Below are positions 47,867 through 57,231 of a DNA stretch of 64,000 nt, piece by piece. The translations under genes were made by a program, and so were the position numbers. Numbering within the stretch: position 1 is the first letter of the stretch; each line of letters starts with the position of its first letter. The notes under the pieces were generated by a model. That model did no database searches and had not been told where the DNA came from. It saw only the letters and a program-made list of their open reading frames with translations. Source of the DNA: a virus; the IMG/VR virus record IMGVR_UViG_3300010397_000048, positions 1 to 64,000 of that record, one strand, 5' to 3'.

Positions 47867-48364
47867 TTTCCCCTCCCTGACTATTTACGTGATTCATGTA
47901 TTCACGAGCTACATTTAATTCGCGAATGGAAAGGGATCGAATGTAATCAAGAGTCCATCCATTATAAAAGTGCGCAAGTTCCATCATAATACGTAACCTA
48001 CGCTCTTTTTCCTTGTCTAGCTGTCGATCTCTTTCTGTTCTTCTTTTCCCTCTTCATTCTCGACCAAATCAAAATCAATTTCAGAGAGTTTCATACTACG
48101 AACAGCTTCCCAAGTAATATCCGGTTCATCTCTGCGCAATGAAAGATATACCATTCCCATCATTGCTTTTACACCCATCTTAGTTTCTGTTAGTGGACGA
48201 CCTTTAGGATCATCCGGATCAGCAACTCTATTTCCCTTGCTATCTCTTACGTATTCAGTTTTAATGGCGTCTGACATAACTAAGCCAGTTACCTCTTCAA
48301 AGAGTTCAAGCTCACCAAAGGTCAGATCATCCATATTAATTTGAATCTTCTTCTTTTCACTCAC
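47820..48364 (-). CDS. Tail assembly chaperone, frameshifted long form (gpGT-like)
   Basis: The short chaperone frame carries G-GGA-AAA (GGGAAAA, minus strand of 48044-48050), a classic -1 slippery heptamer, 24 bases before its stop. After a -1 slip at 48044 the frame stays open for 74 codons to 47820, giving about 181 residues, and ends inside the start of the tape-measure gene. The extension is charged and helical (RQLDKEKERRLRI, LSIRELNVAREYM). The G/GT pair before the tape measure is a conserved siphophage feature. Confidence 0.82.
48017..48364 (-). CDS. Tail assembly chaperone, short form (gpG-like)
   Basis: 115 residues: helical and acidic with a disordered Glu/Lys-rich end. It follows the tail-tube region and precedes the tape measure, the usual place of gpG. 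The ratio of short to long form is set by the -1 frameshift near its 3' end. Confidence 0.82.
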   Translation of the reverse strand: MSEKKKIQINMDDLTFGELELFEEVTGLVMSDAIKTEYVRDSKGNRVADPDDPKGRPLTETKMGVKAMMGMVYLSLRRDEPDITWEAVRSMKLSEIDFDLVENEEGKEEQKEIDS

Positions 48365-48382
48365 TTTGCTACCAATCCTTTA

Positions 48383-48823
48383 CTATCCGCTGAACAGATC
48401 TTGTACGACTGTCCATACTTCGCGCACCCATAAATTAATCATATCTTCATCTCTAAATTCTCTAATAGCAGGCCAGAAGAAATAACCAGCATCTTGCTTA
48501 TTACCTCGCCAAATAGGGAATTGTTTATACACATAAGCTCCAAACTCAGCACCCATAGCACCGGGCATTCCTCCATAGGAGACGGTACCCCCGCCAGTTT
48601 GCTTAAGTGTTACAGCGAAATGTGTTTGCTGCGGACCTTCTTGAATTGCAAGTTGTTTTGCAGTGGTATAGACTGTAGCCGCAGCAATAGTCTGAAATAC
48701 TTTTTCAGCTCTCGCCATCTGAGACGGGATAACTCCCATATCTTTTAGGAATCCTTGTAATCCTTCAATGGTGGCATTTACCGGTTGTCTCCGACTAGTG
48801 CCACGACTACGTGTCTGTGCCAT
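48383..48823 (-). CDS. Head-tail or tail completion protein
   Basis: 146 residues. Resembles the HK97 gp10-type family: a helical first half with YTTAKQLAIQEGPQQTHFAVTL and a Gly-rich middle, then FFWPAIREF. It probably helps join or finish the tail. Its place between tail tube and chaperone genes is slightly unusual. Confidence 0.6.
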   Translation of the reverse strand: MAQTRSRGTSRRQPVNATIEGLQGFLKDMGVIPSQMARAEKVFQTIAAATVYTTAKQLAIQEGPQQTHFAVTLKQTGGGTVSYGGMPGAMGAEFGAYVYKQFPIWRGNKQDAGYFFWPAIREFRDEDMINLWVREVWTVVQDLFSG

Positions 48824-48832
48824 CTTAAATCC

Positions 48833-49855
48833 TTACTGAAGAACAGTTGCATCCTGTGACTTATAAGTAACAGTGATAGGTGAAGTCGATCCGTCATACA
48901 GCCCAACACCACTGAAAGTCTGCTCTAGCATTCCATCACCATCAACATTTGGCCCACCCTCATCAAATCGAGCAACTGGAATATCGATAGTAATACATGG
49001 ATAAAGTGGAGTAGAAGTACCAGGAATTGAAATTAATCCTACCCACTTAGCTTGCAAAGTTGCATAAGAACCTGCAACTGTAGCAGAGCTTACCTTTTCC
49101 CAAAGGTTGTTATCAGCATAAGTAGTAGTAAATGACCAAGTAACTTCACGCTTACCATCTTGAATCGGTTCACGCTTAGATGCGCCCTGGCGAATGAAAT
49201 ATCGATCAACATTCAAGGAGTTATCTACACCTATAGTTACTTCGCTAATATCGTAAGCAGTACCACCTACGCTAATAGTTCCCTGATCCCATACGAAAAC
49301 ATTCGCACCAGTTGGCGAACTGGGCAATGCAGTCAATGCAGTTCCAGCATAAACACCAGCGGGGGAATCTGGATTGGATTCTAATTCAAAGTCCATATTC
49401 ACAGTGCATCGAAGAGTCTGATCAACTGAATTACTAAATTCGTAACTAGTTACCTTTCCACCTTCATATGTCCAAGGTCGTCCAACTCCGCCTTCATCGA
49501 AACGAATAACTTGAACAGTTAAATTCTTACCATTCAAACTGTTAATGGTTCCAGTATGAGTATAGGCAGCAGTTTCAACAGGACCAGTAGTAGCAACCTG
49601 TCCCATCATGAAGTTAAGCCATGCTCCAAATCCTCTGGTGAATGGCTCTAAGGTTACTGATCCTTCAGCACCTTTCTTATTCACTGAGAATCTGTCAGAA
49701 CGCATTACATAGGCACCGGAAAGTGCTTCCGCATTTGTACGCTCATATTTACCTGCAAAATCCTCACTCATAATTTCAAAGCTGTCGGTAATGGCAACGG
49801 CAGTACCGTAAGTGGTTTCCTTCCCTATACCGAAGCGAGTCAATGATCCTGACAT
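48833..49855 (-). CDS. Major tail (tube) protein
   Basis: 340 residues. N-terminal RFGIGKETTYGTAV is typical of tail-tube proteins of this class, followed by a long beta-rich body with VTLEPFTRGFGAWLNFMMG. It lies directly before the chaperone and tape-measure genes. It forms the hexameric rings of the tail tube. Confidence 0.82.
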   Translation of the reverse strand: MSGSLTRFGIGKETTYGTAVAITDSFEIMSEDFAGKYERTNAEALSGAYVMRSDRFSVNKKGAEGSVTLEPFTRGFGAWLNFMMGQVATTGPVETAAYTHTGTINSLNGKNLTVQVIRFDEGGVGRPWTYEGGKVTSYEFSNSVDQTLRCTVNMDFELESNPDSPAGVYAGTALTALPSSPTGANVFVWDQGTISVGGTAYDISEVTIGVDNSLNVDRYFIRQGASKREPIQDGKREVTWSFTTTYADNNLWEKVSSATVAGSYATLQAKWVGLISIPGTSTPLYPCITIDIPVARFDEGGPNVDGDGMLEQTFSGVGLYDGSTSPITVTYKSQDATVLQ

Positions 49856-49873
49856 TTAGTCATTCTCCTTTTC

Positions 49874-50335
49874 TTATTTACGCGCAGTAACATTCACTTG
49901 CAATGCCATGAATGCAGCGCGTCCACCTTCAGCACCACCAGGACCCTCACCAAGTCCAATGGGGACAATGCCGATTCGAACCAATCCGGGAGCGGCGGTG
50001 GCAAATAAATCATAATGCCCAACCATGTCCTCTAGATCTTGCATAATGGCTTTCGCTTTTGCATTGGCATCTGATTGAGTTTCATCATTATCATTGATCT
50101 CAATGCCAACTCTAATGTTGTATTCTTCCTCACGCGATGGTGGGGTTCGACCGAATGCAACATTCTGATCTAATGCCCATACAATTTCCCCGACCCATAA
50201 AAGTTGTCTAGGCCGCTGGGTACCAGAATAGGCACTGTCCCAAATTGCATCATCACTTGCTAAAGCTGATAGGGCAGATCGCAATTTCGATTGTGCAATA
50301 AGACGATCCTTAATATCGAATGCAGTAGTACCCAT
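49874..50335 (-). CDS. Tail terminator-like protein
   Basis: 153 residues of alpha/beta character with an acidic middle (EEEYNIRVGIEINDNDE) and a C-terminal strand ALQVNVTARK. Size and position before the tail-tube gene fit a tail terminator. Confidence 0.62.
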   Translation of the reverse strand: MGTTAFDIKDRLIAQSKLRSALSALASDDAIWDSAYSGTQRPRQLLWVGEIVWALDQNVAFGRTPPSREEEYNIRVGIEINDNDETQSDANAKAKAIMQDLEDMVGHYDLFATAAPGLVRIGIVPIGLGEGPGGAEGGRAAFMALQVNVTARK

Positions 50336-51225
50336 TAATAAACACCCGCCCCACCATCTAACGTATAACGACGTAGAACTACGTCAATATCCGGTACTCC
50401 TGTTTCAGATCCTCTTTCTCCAGGAGTAGCCAGATTAACCTGACCAATATCAGGAAGCAACATAGTAGTTGCTCTTTCATCGATAGTAGACTTTAATCCT
50501 AATAAATTCTGTTTTGCTCTCTTCAATGCCTTAGTCTTAATAGGAATTGGAACCTGTTTCATTCCGTACTCATACTCGGCTGAGATCGGGTAATACAAAG
50601 TATCATAATTAAATAAATTAGTAGCATAGTTAGTTACATGAATACCTCTTGGAGAATGCTTGTCTCTAACTAAATAACCACTAGTGTAATATGATAAATG
50701 ATCTTGTCCAGCTTGAGAAAGTACAGTAAACACATTAGCTTCAGGCTTCTCTGTCCAAATCATCCATTCATCAGAGTCAGTTTCCAATGAAGCTTCTCGC
50801 CAGAATCTAGGAACAAATGCACGATGACAAATGTCTTCAAACTCCGATTCTACTTGATCTCTCGCATCAGCTAGCATAGAATCTGGATATTTAGTTGTGT
50901 TTGCAAAAGTTGACTCGTATGATCTTAATTCTCCGAGAGAGAAATAAAATCCACCAACAATTTCTACTTCTGATGTAATAGTTACTGGTGTTCCAGTAAA
51001 CGAACCAGTCCACGATAGAGTAAGAAAATTTAGAGCAGATTGAGCCGGAATCACAACAGAATAAACTCCAACCGCAGGCTGATTTGTTGCAGTTGTACTA
51101 AGCAAAGTAGAGCCATCAGCTTTTTTAGCTACTACTGTAACTGCGCCATCAGCTTCTACTGCGGTTGTTCCATTGTAGAAGGTTACGCTGACTGTGGCAG
51201 CAGTATTTCGCAAGACACGTTCCAC
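50335..51225 (-). CDS. Head-tail connector with Ig-like N-terminus
   Basis: 296 residues. Residues 1-95 form an Ig-like beta sandwich (TVSVTFYNGTTAVEADGAVTV). The rest resembles a gp6-type adaptor helix bundle (LADARDQVESEFEDICHRAF). Connector rings of this kind sit beneath the portal. The added Ig-like domain may bind the cell or virion surface. Confidence 0.66.
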   Translation of the reverse strand: MERVLRNTAATVSVTFYNGTTAVEADGAVTVVAKKADGSTLLSTTATNQPAVGVYSVVIPAQSALNFLTLSWTGSFTGTPVTITSEVEIVGGFYFSLGELRSYESTFANTTKYPDSMLADARDQVESEFEDICHRAFVPRFWREASLETDSDEWMIWTEKPEANVFTVLSQAGQDHLSYYTSGYLVRDKHSPRGIHVTNYATNLFNYDTLYYPISAEYEYGMKQVPIPIKTKALKRAKQNLLGLKSTIDERATTMLLPDIGQVNLATPGERGSETGVPDIDVVLRRYTLDGGAGVY

Positions 51226-53166
51226 TTAACCTCCTTCAATGATAATTGTAGACGAAGTCGATCCTTCATAATTATTAGACGATGCACTATCTGCTTCCAT
51301 TCCATTAGAGGTAACTGCTCCAAATTCGATAAGAGTAAATACCCATGGAGGGTTAGCTTGTCCTACTGCCAAAAGTGTCAGAATTGAAGAAAGATTAGCT
51401 ACTCCATTATAGACAACAGGAATAAATCCGGTAGCAAACAATGTGGACTGTGCACTTAATACAGACGATCCAAGTTTTGTAATAACTCCAGTTACTGCCA
51501 AAGTGGTTGTCGTGCTTAGACCACTAGCGGCAAATGTACTTGCTTTTCCGTTAGCTGCCAACGAAAGATCAGCACTAAGGTTAGCTGTCCCAATTCTTGC
51601 AATAACCGCTGTTACAGATAATGCACTATCCGCAGAAAGGAATGCAGTAATCGGTAATGCACCAACAGTTCCCGAAGCTGTCAAAGTAAGAATTGCTGAT
51701 AGTGCAGAAACACCAGTTGTTGAAACTAATGAATTTGCTACCAATGTCATATTCTGACTCAGGCTTGCTGTTCCTAGTCTAGTGATTATGCCACTTACTG
51801 TCATTGTTGCATTTTGACTTAGTGTCACAGAAGGAAGCTCTGTAACCAATGCGGCAACAGTCATTGTAGACTGTCCACTTAAAGCAGCACTAGGACCCGA
51901 AGTAATAACGGTTCCTGTTGCTGATAATGTGGCAATAGCACTTTGAGAACTGGTACCGAATACAGTTACTAAATTACCAATTGCTAGATTCGTCTGTGCG
52001 GTTTCGGCACTAGCTCCTAGCACAGTAACTAGTGCTGACGTATTCTGATTGGCTTGAATAGTAAAAGCAGCCGACGCTAGAACAGCGTTCAAAGCTGCAA
52101 CCGTCAGAATTGCTTGTCCTGTAAGAGCGGCAGAGGGTAATTCAGTGATTAAAGCACTAGCAACTAATGTCGCATTCTGACTTAAACTTGCATCTCCTTT
52201 GACAGTCGGAATTGCAACCATTGTTGAATTCTGACTCAGGCTGGCAGAAGCCAATACTGTGTTTAATGCAGGAGTTACCATAGCAGACATTGCGCTTAAT
52301 CCAGCGCTCGGTAACTCAGTTACTAAAGCACTAGCTGCTAATGTTGAATCTTGACTTAATGCAGCATCGCCATTAACAACCGGAGTCCCGCCGCCACCCA
52401 CATTCACCGCAATAGATACACTTGCCCATGCACCAATTGAAGAACTAAATGTCCATGTTCGTGTTCCCGTAGCACCGGCTGAAGTTAATACTTCTGTTCC
52501 TAATGAAGTTGTGAATGCGAACGATGGATCATTAGTTGTAGCTCTTTTAGTAGTACCAGCAGGTGGAGTATATGTACCACCAACAGCACCAAGTGTAGTC
52601 GGCATTGTTAAAAGAATATCAGTTGTGCCACTCGTGGTTACTGTCGGACAAACTTGGGACGCCGATGCAGGCCCATTGTTTCCGGCCGCACCATCCACAG
52701 TGTATGATCCACTATTAAATACCACAACAAAAAGTGCATGCTCTTCACCACTAACGGTAGGTTGCACAGTAATCGTTTGTGTGCCACCAGTTGCTGAACC
52801 ACTCCATACTCTTACGTGAGACGATAATGTTCCATTATCTCCGCTTGCTTGAAGTGTCCACGATCCCGTAGTAGGAGGAGTAAGATTTACTAAATCATTG
52901 TAGTCATTAGAATGGAATACTAAAATTAAGTCACCGGCCACAGTTCCTGAACCGGTATTTACCGAAATATCAACTCCTGATCCCTCATTAGAAAGAATCT
53001 CTCTAATATAAGACATAGCATCTGGACCAGAAGAAAGACTAGCTAGTAATTGTTGCTTTAAGGCTTTTGGGTATGCGGACGGTGACGGACCAACTAATAA
53101 TCCGCCTGCCGTTACAATGTCACTGGTGAGCGGGGTCCGGCCCGCCGTATAAATTGGGCCGGGCAT
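51226..53166 (-). CDS. Repetitive Ala/Ser/Thr-rich virion protein
   Basis: 646 residues. N-terminal 270 residues are globular and beta-rich (GDLILVFHSNDY, GTQTITVQPTV). Residues about 270-600 consist of some 15 imperfect repeats of roughly 20 residues with the core L-S-x-x-S-T-L-x-x-x-A-x-V-T-x-L (for example ALSQDSTLAASALV). The regular spacing predicts a repetitive beta solenoid or fibre. Among the head-to-tail genes it may be a head decoration fibre. Very low Cys and charge content. Confidence 0.66.
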   Translation of the reverse strand: MPGPIYTAGRTPLTSDIVTAGGLLVGPSPSAYPKALKQQLLASLSSGPDAMSYIREILSNEGSGVDISVNTGSGTVAGDLILVFHSNDYNDLVNLTPPTTGSWTLQASGDNGTLSSHVRVWSGSATGGTQTITVQPTVSGEEHALFVVVFNSGSYTVDGAAGNNGPASASQVCPTVTTSGTTDILLTMPTTLGAVGGTYTPPAGTTKRATTNDPSFAFTTSLGTEVLTSAGATGTRTWTFSSSIGAWASVSIAVNVGGGGTPVVNGDAALSQDSTLAASALVTELPSAGLSAMSAMVTPALNTVLASASLSQNSTMVAIPTVKGDASLSQNATLVASALITELPSAALTGQAILTVAALNAVLASAAFTIQANQNTSALVTVLGASAETAQTNLAIGNLVTVFGTSSQSAIATLSATGTVITSGPSAALSGQSTMTVAALVTELPSVTLSQNATMTVSGIITRLGTASLSQNMTLVANSLVSTTGVSALSAILTLTASGTVGALPITAFLSADSALSVTAVIARIGTANLSADLSLAANGKASTFAASGLSTTTTLAVTGVITKLGSSVLSAQSTLFATGFIPVVYNGVANLSSILTLLAVGQANPPWVFTLIEFGAVTSNGMEADSASSNNYEGSTSSTIIIEGG

Positions 53167-53170
53167 AGGC

Positions 53171-53611
53171 TTACTCCAATACCTTTACATAAACATCATA
53201 AGTGACAGCGGAAGAAGAAATCTGCCAAATAACAGGAGCTGTTGTTGTAGTAATAGATGCTGGAACAGTGAATTCGCCAGGTGCCCATGTCCAAATCACA
53301 CCAGCTCCGATTACTGCTGGTAATTGAATTCTTCGCATAAACACTGACGGAGCAGTAACACCAGAAGCATAAGAAGTAAGGTTAGAAGTTCCCGCTTCAT
53401 CTGCGGTATCCATTGCCTGTACCAATACACTAGTAGGAGTTGCGCCTGTTCCTGTCGCTCTGCCTAATCCAAATTCACCAGCAACAGCAGTTGTTGCAAA
53501 TACACCAATTTCTAGAATTGATGCACGTCTAGTACCAGTAGTGATACTGAGAATTTGCCCGGCTGCTGCACCAGTTGTTTTCGTAGTCGCAGCTTCATAA
53601 ATACGTGCCAT
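53171..53611 (-). CDS. Virion protein, 146 aa
   Basis: 146 residues, beta-rich and Ala/Thr-rich (ASILEIGVFATTAVAGEFGLG; PAVIGAGVIWTWAPGEF). It resembles small phage head-decoration or tail-knob proteins. It is 5 bases upstream of the repetitive protein gene. Confidence 0.62.
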   Translation of the reverse strand: MARIYEAATTKTTGAAAGQILSITTGTRRASILEIGVFATTAVAGEFGLGRATGTGATPTSVLVQAMDTADEAGTSNLTSYASGVTAPSVFMRRIQLPAVIGAGVIWTWAPGEFTVPASITTTTAPVIWQISSSAVTYDVYVKVLE

Positions 53612-53627
53612 GTACTCACACTCCTAA

Positions 53628-54023
53628 TTAGGCAAGCGTCATGGTCAATTGTCCGGATGTAATCGTAAACGTATCACCCGAGTTTGTTGTCTTGCTTGCT
53701 GATAAAGCGCCATAAGCAAGTCGAACTGGAGAACCAGCAGTATCCCAAATTTCAACACCAACAATTGTTGCAGCAGGCATGTTAGTCCAACTAACATCGG
53801 CATTAGTAGCAACGGCACCAGAAGCTGCGGCAGCAAAAACAACAGTCGATCCGCCAGCAGTATATCCACCACTAGTTCCCAATTCTGTTCCCGCTGATGA
53901 ATCGCTTCCATTTGCTGTCATCAGTTTTAACTTTAATGGCAGAGTCGGGCGAGTCGCTGTCTGGTTATTGAATAAGAAATTCAGCGCAAGATTCTCAGCA
54001 GCGTCAGTAAGGTTATCAGCCAT
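53628..54023 (-). CDS. Virion protein, 131 aa
   Basis: 131 residues. The start LTDAAENLALNFLFNNQ and beta body with VVGVEIWDTAGSPV-like strands match small phage structural proteins found near decoration genes. Function unresolved. Confidence 0.62.
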   Translation of the reverse strand: MADNLTDAAENLALNFLFNNQTATRPTLPLKLKLMTANGSDSSAGTELGTSGGYTAGGSTVVFAAAASGAVATNADVSWTNMPAATIVGVEIWDTAGSPVRLAYGALSASKTTNSGDTFTITSGQLTMTLA

Positions 54024-54385
54024 TACTCAATCCTCCGCAATCTTGTATTTACATCATGTAATTGGGCAGATACTTCTTTAAGCTCTTGCCGCAATGTACT
54101 ATTTTCACATTTAAGTTCAGTAATTTCCTCTTCTAGTTCATTGATTCGTTTTTCACATTCTTCATTCGAGGTCTTCAATGTTCTCTCCATCAGTAGAAGG
54201 GCACCTTCGGCTCCGCGAATAACAATAGAATCGCGTTCAACGTCGGAAATTGCTTGTTTCTTATTTAATTCTTTTTGCTCTTTGTTAAGTTGTCTTCTTC
54301 GATCAATAAACTTGATTCCGGCACCGAATAAGGAAATCAACATTGCCAAAAGAGCAATAATAGTCCCTGCTTCTAATCCGAACAC
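54023..54385 (-). CDS. Membrane protein with coiled coil, 120 aa
   Basis: 120 residues: one N-terminal membrane helix (IIALLAMLISLFGAGIKF), then a basic patch and an 80-residue coiled coil (EECEKRINELEEEITELK). Its plan resembles bitopic holin- or spanin-like proteins. Adjacent to a multi-pass membrane protein, with which it may form a lysis or exclusion pair (inference). Confidence 0.62.
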   Translation of the reverse strand: MFGLEAGTIIALLAMLISLFGAGIKFIDRRRQLNKEQKELNKKQAISDVERDSIVIRGAEGALLLMERTLKTSNEECEKRINELEEEITELKCENSTLRQELKEVSAQLHDVNTRLRRIE

Positions 54386-54390
54386 CGGCG

Positions 54391-54882
54391 CTACTCCTTG
54401 TCTTCTTTAGCCCGTAGAAAATGCCATCTAAGTCTACCTGATAGCTTAATTAATCTACCTAATACCCAATAGCGCGCAGCCATCGCCAATACAAATAACA
54501 TGTAAGTAACAAAGGCAATCCAAGATCCGGGAAGAAGTGTAGTAAGTGCTAAGGCATAAACAAACGCACCAGATAAGAGTAATAATACTCCAATTTGTTC
54601 CATTCTAAAATCACTACCAACAATTCCCCAAATAGTGATTCCTCCACCTAGCAAAAATTGACCAGCCCATAAATCAACCAACCAGAAGGGAAGTAGCTTA
54701 ACTAAACTTCCAGAAGCTAATGATAATCCAACAGGATCAATAATAACTGGTATTCCAGTTAAAACTGCAACAATTGCTAGAAAGAACTCGACCGAAGTTA
54801 AAACGATAGAGTAGAATACTCGTCTCCAAAGTTTATGTTCTGTGCCTTCAAGTTCGGGCATTAAAACAAGTCTGTCTGGCAT
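54391..54882 (-). CDS. Multi-pass membrane protein, 163 aa
   Basis: 163 residues from ATG 54882 (TTG 54885 one codon earlier). About four membrane helices and a basic C-terminus. Its location between capsid and connector genes is uncommon for a membrane protein. It could be a holin or a host-membrane effector. Confidence 0.66.
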   Translation of the reverse strand: MPDRLVLMPELEGTEHKLWRRVFYSIVLTSVEFFLAIVAVLTGIPVIIDPVGLSLASGSLVKLLPFWLVDLWAGQFLLGGGITIWGIVGSDFRMEQIGVLLLLSGAFVYALALTTLLPGSWIAFVTYMLFVLAMAARYWVLGRLIKLSGRLRWHFLRAKEDKE

Positions 54883-54905
54883 CAATGCTCTCCCCTATCT
54901 AAAGT

Positions 54906-54941
54906 GGACTGTGCCCCGTCGTGAGATTCGAGGCACAGTCC
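54906..54941 (-). terminator. Hairpin after the major capsid gene
   Basis: GGACTGTGCC and GGCACAGTCC form 10 perfect pairs around a 16-base loop, 43 bases downstream of the capsid stop. Only a short CTTT follows on the minus strand, so it may only partly terminate transcription, lowering expression of downstream genes. Confidence 0.6.
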
Positions 54942-54983
54942 CTTTCTATATGTAATTATAAGTTGTCCCTACAGGACAGAGAA

Positions 54984-56285
54984 TTATGTAATAGAGTTTA
55001 GAGCAGAGAACGCATCGTCATCGATTGCGTCACCATCGGCACGCATTACAGCCTTTACAGACAATAGGTCATTAACCCATGCAAATTCCATCGACCATTC
55101 GATACGAACATCCTTCACCATGCGCACGTAGTACGCTGAGAAGTCACCAAATAGCGCAGTAACACCAGCATTGGACGCAGCAACTGGAATATTCGGATCA
55201 GTCAATAGCGGATAACCCAAGAAAGTATCAGGAGCACCAGCAGTCTGTAGATTCGGTTCCCAAGCGTAAACAGAACCCATCTTCAACTTACGTAGCGAGA
55301 ATGAAGAAGAATCGTTTACAAGCCACTTACCATTACGACGGTATCCAGGCTTTACCTTTCCGATTACATCGAAGAACTTATCGAAATCAGTAGTATCCCA
55401 CAAACCACCTGCGGCAGTAGACACCTTGTTTCCAGCCTGAACAACAGTACGTACACCACGAGGTTCACCGGTTCCAGTTCCAAGAGTTAAGTCATAACCA
55501 ATGAAGTTAGAAAGGTTACGTCCAAGAACTTGTCCCAATAGCGCTTCGATATCGAGAACACCATCCTCGACCAATTCACGAGAAACCTGCGTGTATTGTG
55601 CATACTTATAAGCGTCCAACTGAACCTGATCAAAACGAGGTTCACCTTCAAGAATAGGTCCGGCTTCTGCGACCTTTGCATTGGCCTGAGTGAATGCGGA
55701 ACCACCAGGAGTAAGAACTAATGAAGTCAATCGAGGTAGCTTCATAGTTTCACCTGAATTGGTACGCAAAACAGTAGGTCCAGCCTGTAGAACAGCAGAA
55801 TCATCAAATAGCTTCTGGTATAGGGTTTCTACCAAAGTAGTTGGAACGGTTGCCCCACCTACGTTTGCAGTTCCTACAACCAAATCACGATGTTCTGGCA
55901 ATTCCTGATAAGCCCCACCATTACGAGTTTCTCCACGACGCGATGCCGCTAGATCTTCACGCATTTTCTGTGCTAGTCCGCCGCGCTGTTCTTCACCTTT
56001 ACGATCACCACGCTGACGAGCTTCATTTACCTTTTGTACACCTGACTCGTAAGCAGCAGCAAGATCGCTGTCATTCTGAATACGATCGATTTCATCCTTA
56101 ATCAATTTACCATAATGGTCAATTGATCGAGACGCCTTTTCGAATGCTTGATTGTCTTCAGCAGACAATTCCTCACCATCAGCAGCACGCTCTAGGTATT
56201 CCTTGCGAGCGTGAGCAGCAGCAATACGCTGTTCATTAAGGCGCTTTAGCAGCGGAGTTTCCGCTGGAAGATTCTCATTTGCCAT
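54984..56285 (-). CDS. Major capsid protein (HK97 fold)
   Basis: 433 residues. The first 120 residues are a charged coiled coil, the delta or scaffolding domain removed by the prohead protease. The remainder is the HK97-type body: SGETMKLPRLTSLVLTPGGS, YKYAQYTQVSRELVEDGVLD, DLTLGTGTGEPRGVRT. It follows the protease gene in the order protease, capsid. Strong ribosome-binding site GGAAAGAAGG. Confidence 0.92.
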   Translation of the reverse strand: MANENLPAETPLLKRLNEQRIAAAHARKEYLERAADGEELSAEDNQAFEKASRSIDHYGKLIKDEIDRIQNDSDLAAAYESGVQKVNEARQRGDRKGEEQRGGLAQKMREDLAASRRGETRNGGAYQELPEHRDLVVGTANVGGATVPTTLVETLYQKLFDDSAVLQAGPTVLRTNSGETMKLPRLTSLVLTPGGSAFTQANAKVAEAGPILEGEPRFDQVQLDAYKYAQYTQVSRELVEDGVLDIEALLGQVLGRNLSNFIGYDLTLGTGTGEPRGVRTVVQAGNKVSTAAGGLWDTTDFDKFFDVIGKVKPGYRRNGKWLVNDSSSFSLRKLKMGSVYAWEPNLQTAGAPDTFLGYPLLTDPNIPVAASNAGVTALFGDFSAYYVRMVKDVRIEWSMEFAWVNDLLSVKAVMRADGDAIDDDAFSALNSIT

Positions 56286-56351
56286 GAGGTATTCTTCCTT
56301 TCTTTTAAAGCGATTAAAGAAAAATAACGGTGGCTTTAATCCGGCCGTCTT

Positions 56352-57104
56352 TTAGAAATTAAACTCTTCCGCCAATTGACGCAACTCATCTTGCGCAAGT
56401 AGCTTACGAGCAATTTCTTTATTTAGCTTGCTATTCTGCTGAGTGGTATTATCTGATTCCGGCTGAGAATTAGCTCTATCCTCAGTGGACTCGCCCGGCT
56501 CAAGTAGTCGTGCAATAGCTTGCTTGATTGCTTCATCAGTATCTAATGTAGAGTCGATGTCACAACCATTAATGCCACATCGCTTCGCTAAACTCGTAAG
56601 AGCATTACGACGCGCTACCCCAGAAGTGGCATCGGGGTAAGCAGGAAATGTTACTGGTGCTACGTCAATTAGACCAACTTCAATTAGACTTCTTTGCGGA
56701 TAGCCTTCTTCTGTTAAATCCCAATCGTCTTGCACCTTAAAAAATGTGAATGAAGATTCACGAACATCTCTACGTTCCAAAAGCTCAGCTAAATCCTTAG
56801 CATAACTGGTATTCGGGAGTAAAGATCGATAATATAATCCACTGTTATCAATGGACAGTTCTAAAGTACCGGCACCTGTTCGACCGATAACATATTGAGG
56901 ATCATGATTCCATAGTGCACGAACATCAGCCTCGCGAATTGTTTTATTAAAAGCAGTCGGCTTAACTTTTTCAACAAAGCCACCAAGATTACCGCTACGC
57001 TTTTCGAATACAGAAGCATATCCTTCGGCATAAATGCTCGATCCTTTTGCTCTAACTTCGACTTCACCCGTAGTCATGCGGCGCTCAAGCAGTCTTTGAG
57101 TCAT
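56352..57104 (-). CDS. Prohead maturation protease (S78-like)
   Basis: 250 residues from ATG 57104, preceded by GGAGGGAGG; the frame is open further upstream but that part overlaps the previous gene. The catalytic set is visible: ALWNHDP with His67 and ESSFTF with Ser118/119, the HK97 protease family signature. The C-terminal third is acidic and Gln-rich. It removes the delta domain of the capsid protein during head maturation. Confidence 0.88.
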   Translation of the reverse strand: MTQRLLERRMTTGEVEVRAKGSSIYAEGYASVFEKRSGNLGGFVEKVKPTAFNKTIREADVRALWNHDPQYVIGRTGAGTLELSIDNSGLYYRSLLPNTSYAKDLAELLERRDVRESSFTFFKVQDDWDLTEEGYPQRSLIEVGLIDVAPVTFPAYPDATSGVARRNALTSLAKRCGINGCDIDSTLDTDEAIKQAIARLLEPGESTEDRANSQPESDNTTQQNSKLNKEIARKLLAQDELRQLAEEFNF

Positions 57105-57231
57105 CCTGCTTTCCTCCCTCCGAAGTAGACACCGCTTTAGTATTACGGGCATCTGCCTTGGCTTCCTTAAAGGCTTTCCGTAAATCGTCAAGATTCAATC
57201 GATTGACAGGAAGCAAATAAACCTTACTCAT
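57085..57231 (-). CDS. Small protein, 48 aa
   Basis: 48 residues, MSKVYLLPVN followed by a Lys/Ala-rich helix. It overlaps the start of the protease gene by 20 bases and starts at the last base of the MuF-like gene. Function unknown. Confidence 0.5.
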   Translation of the reverse strand: MSKVYLLPVNRLNLDDLRKAFKEAKADARNTKAVSTSEGGKQDDSKTA

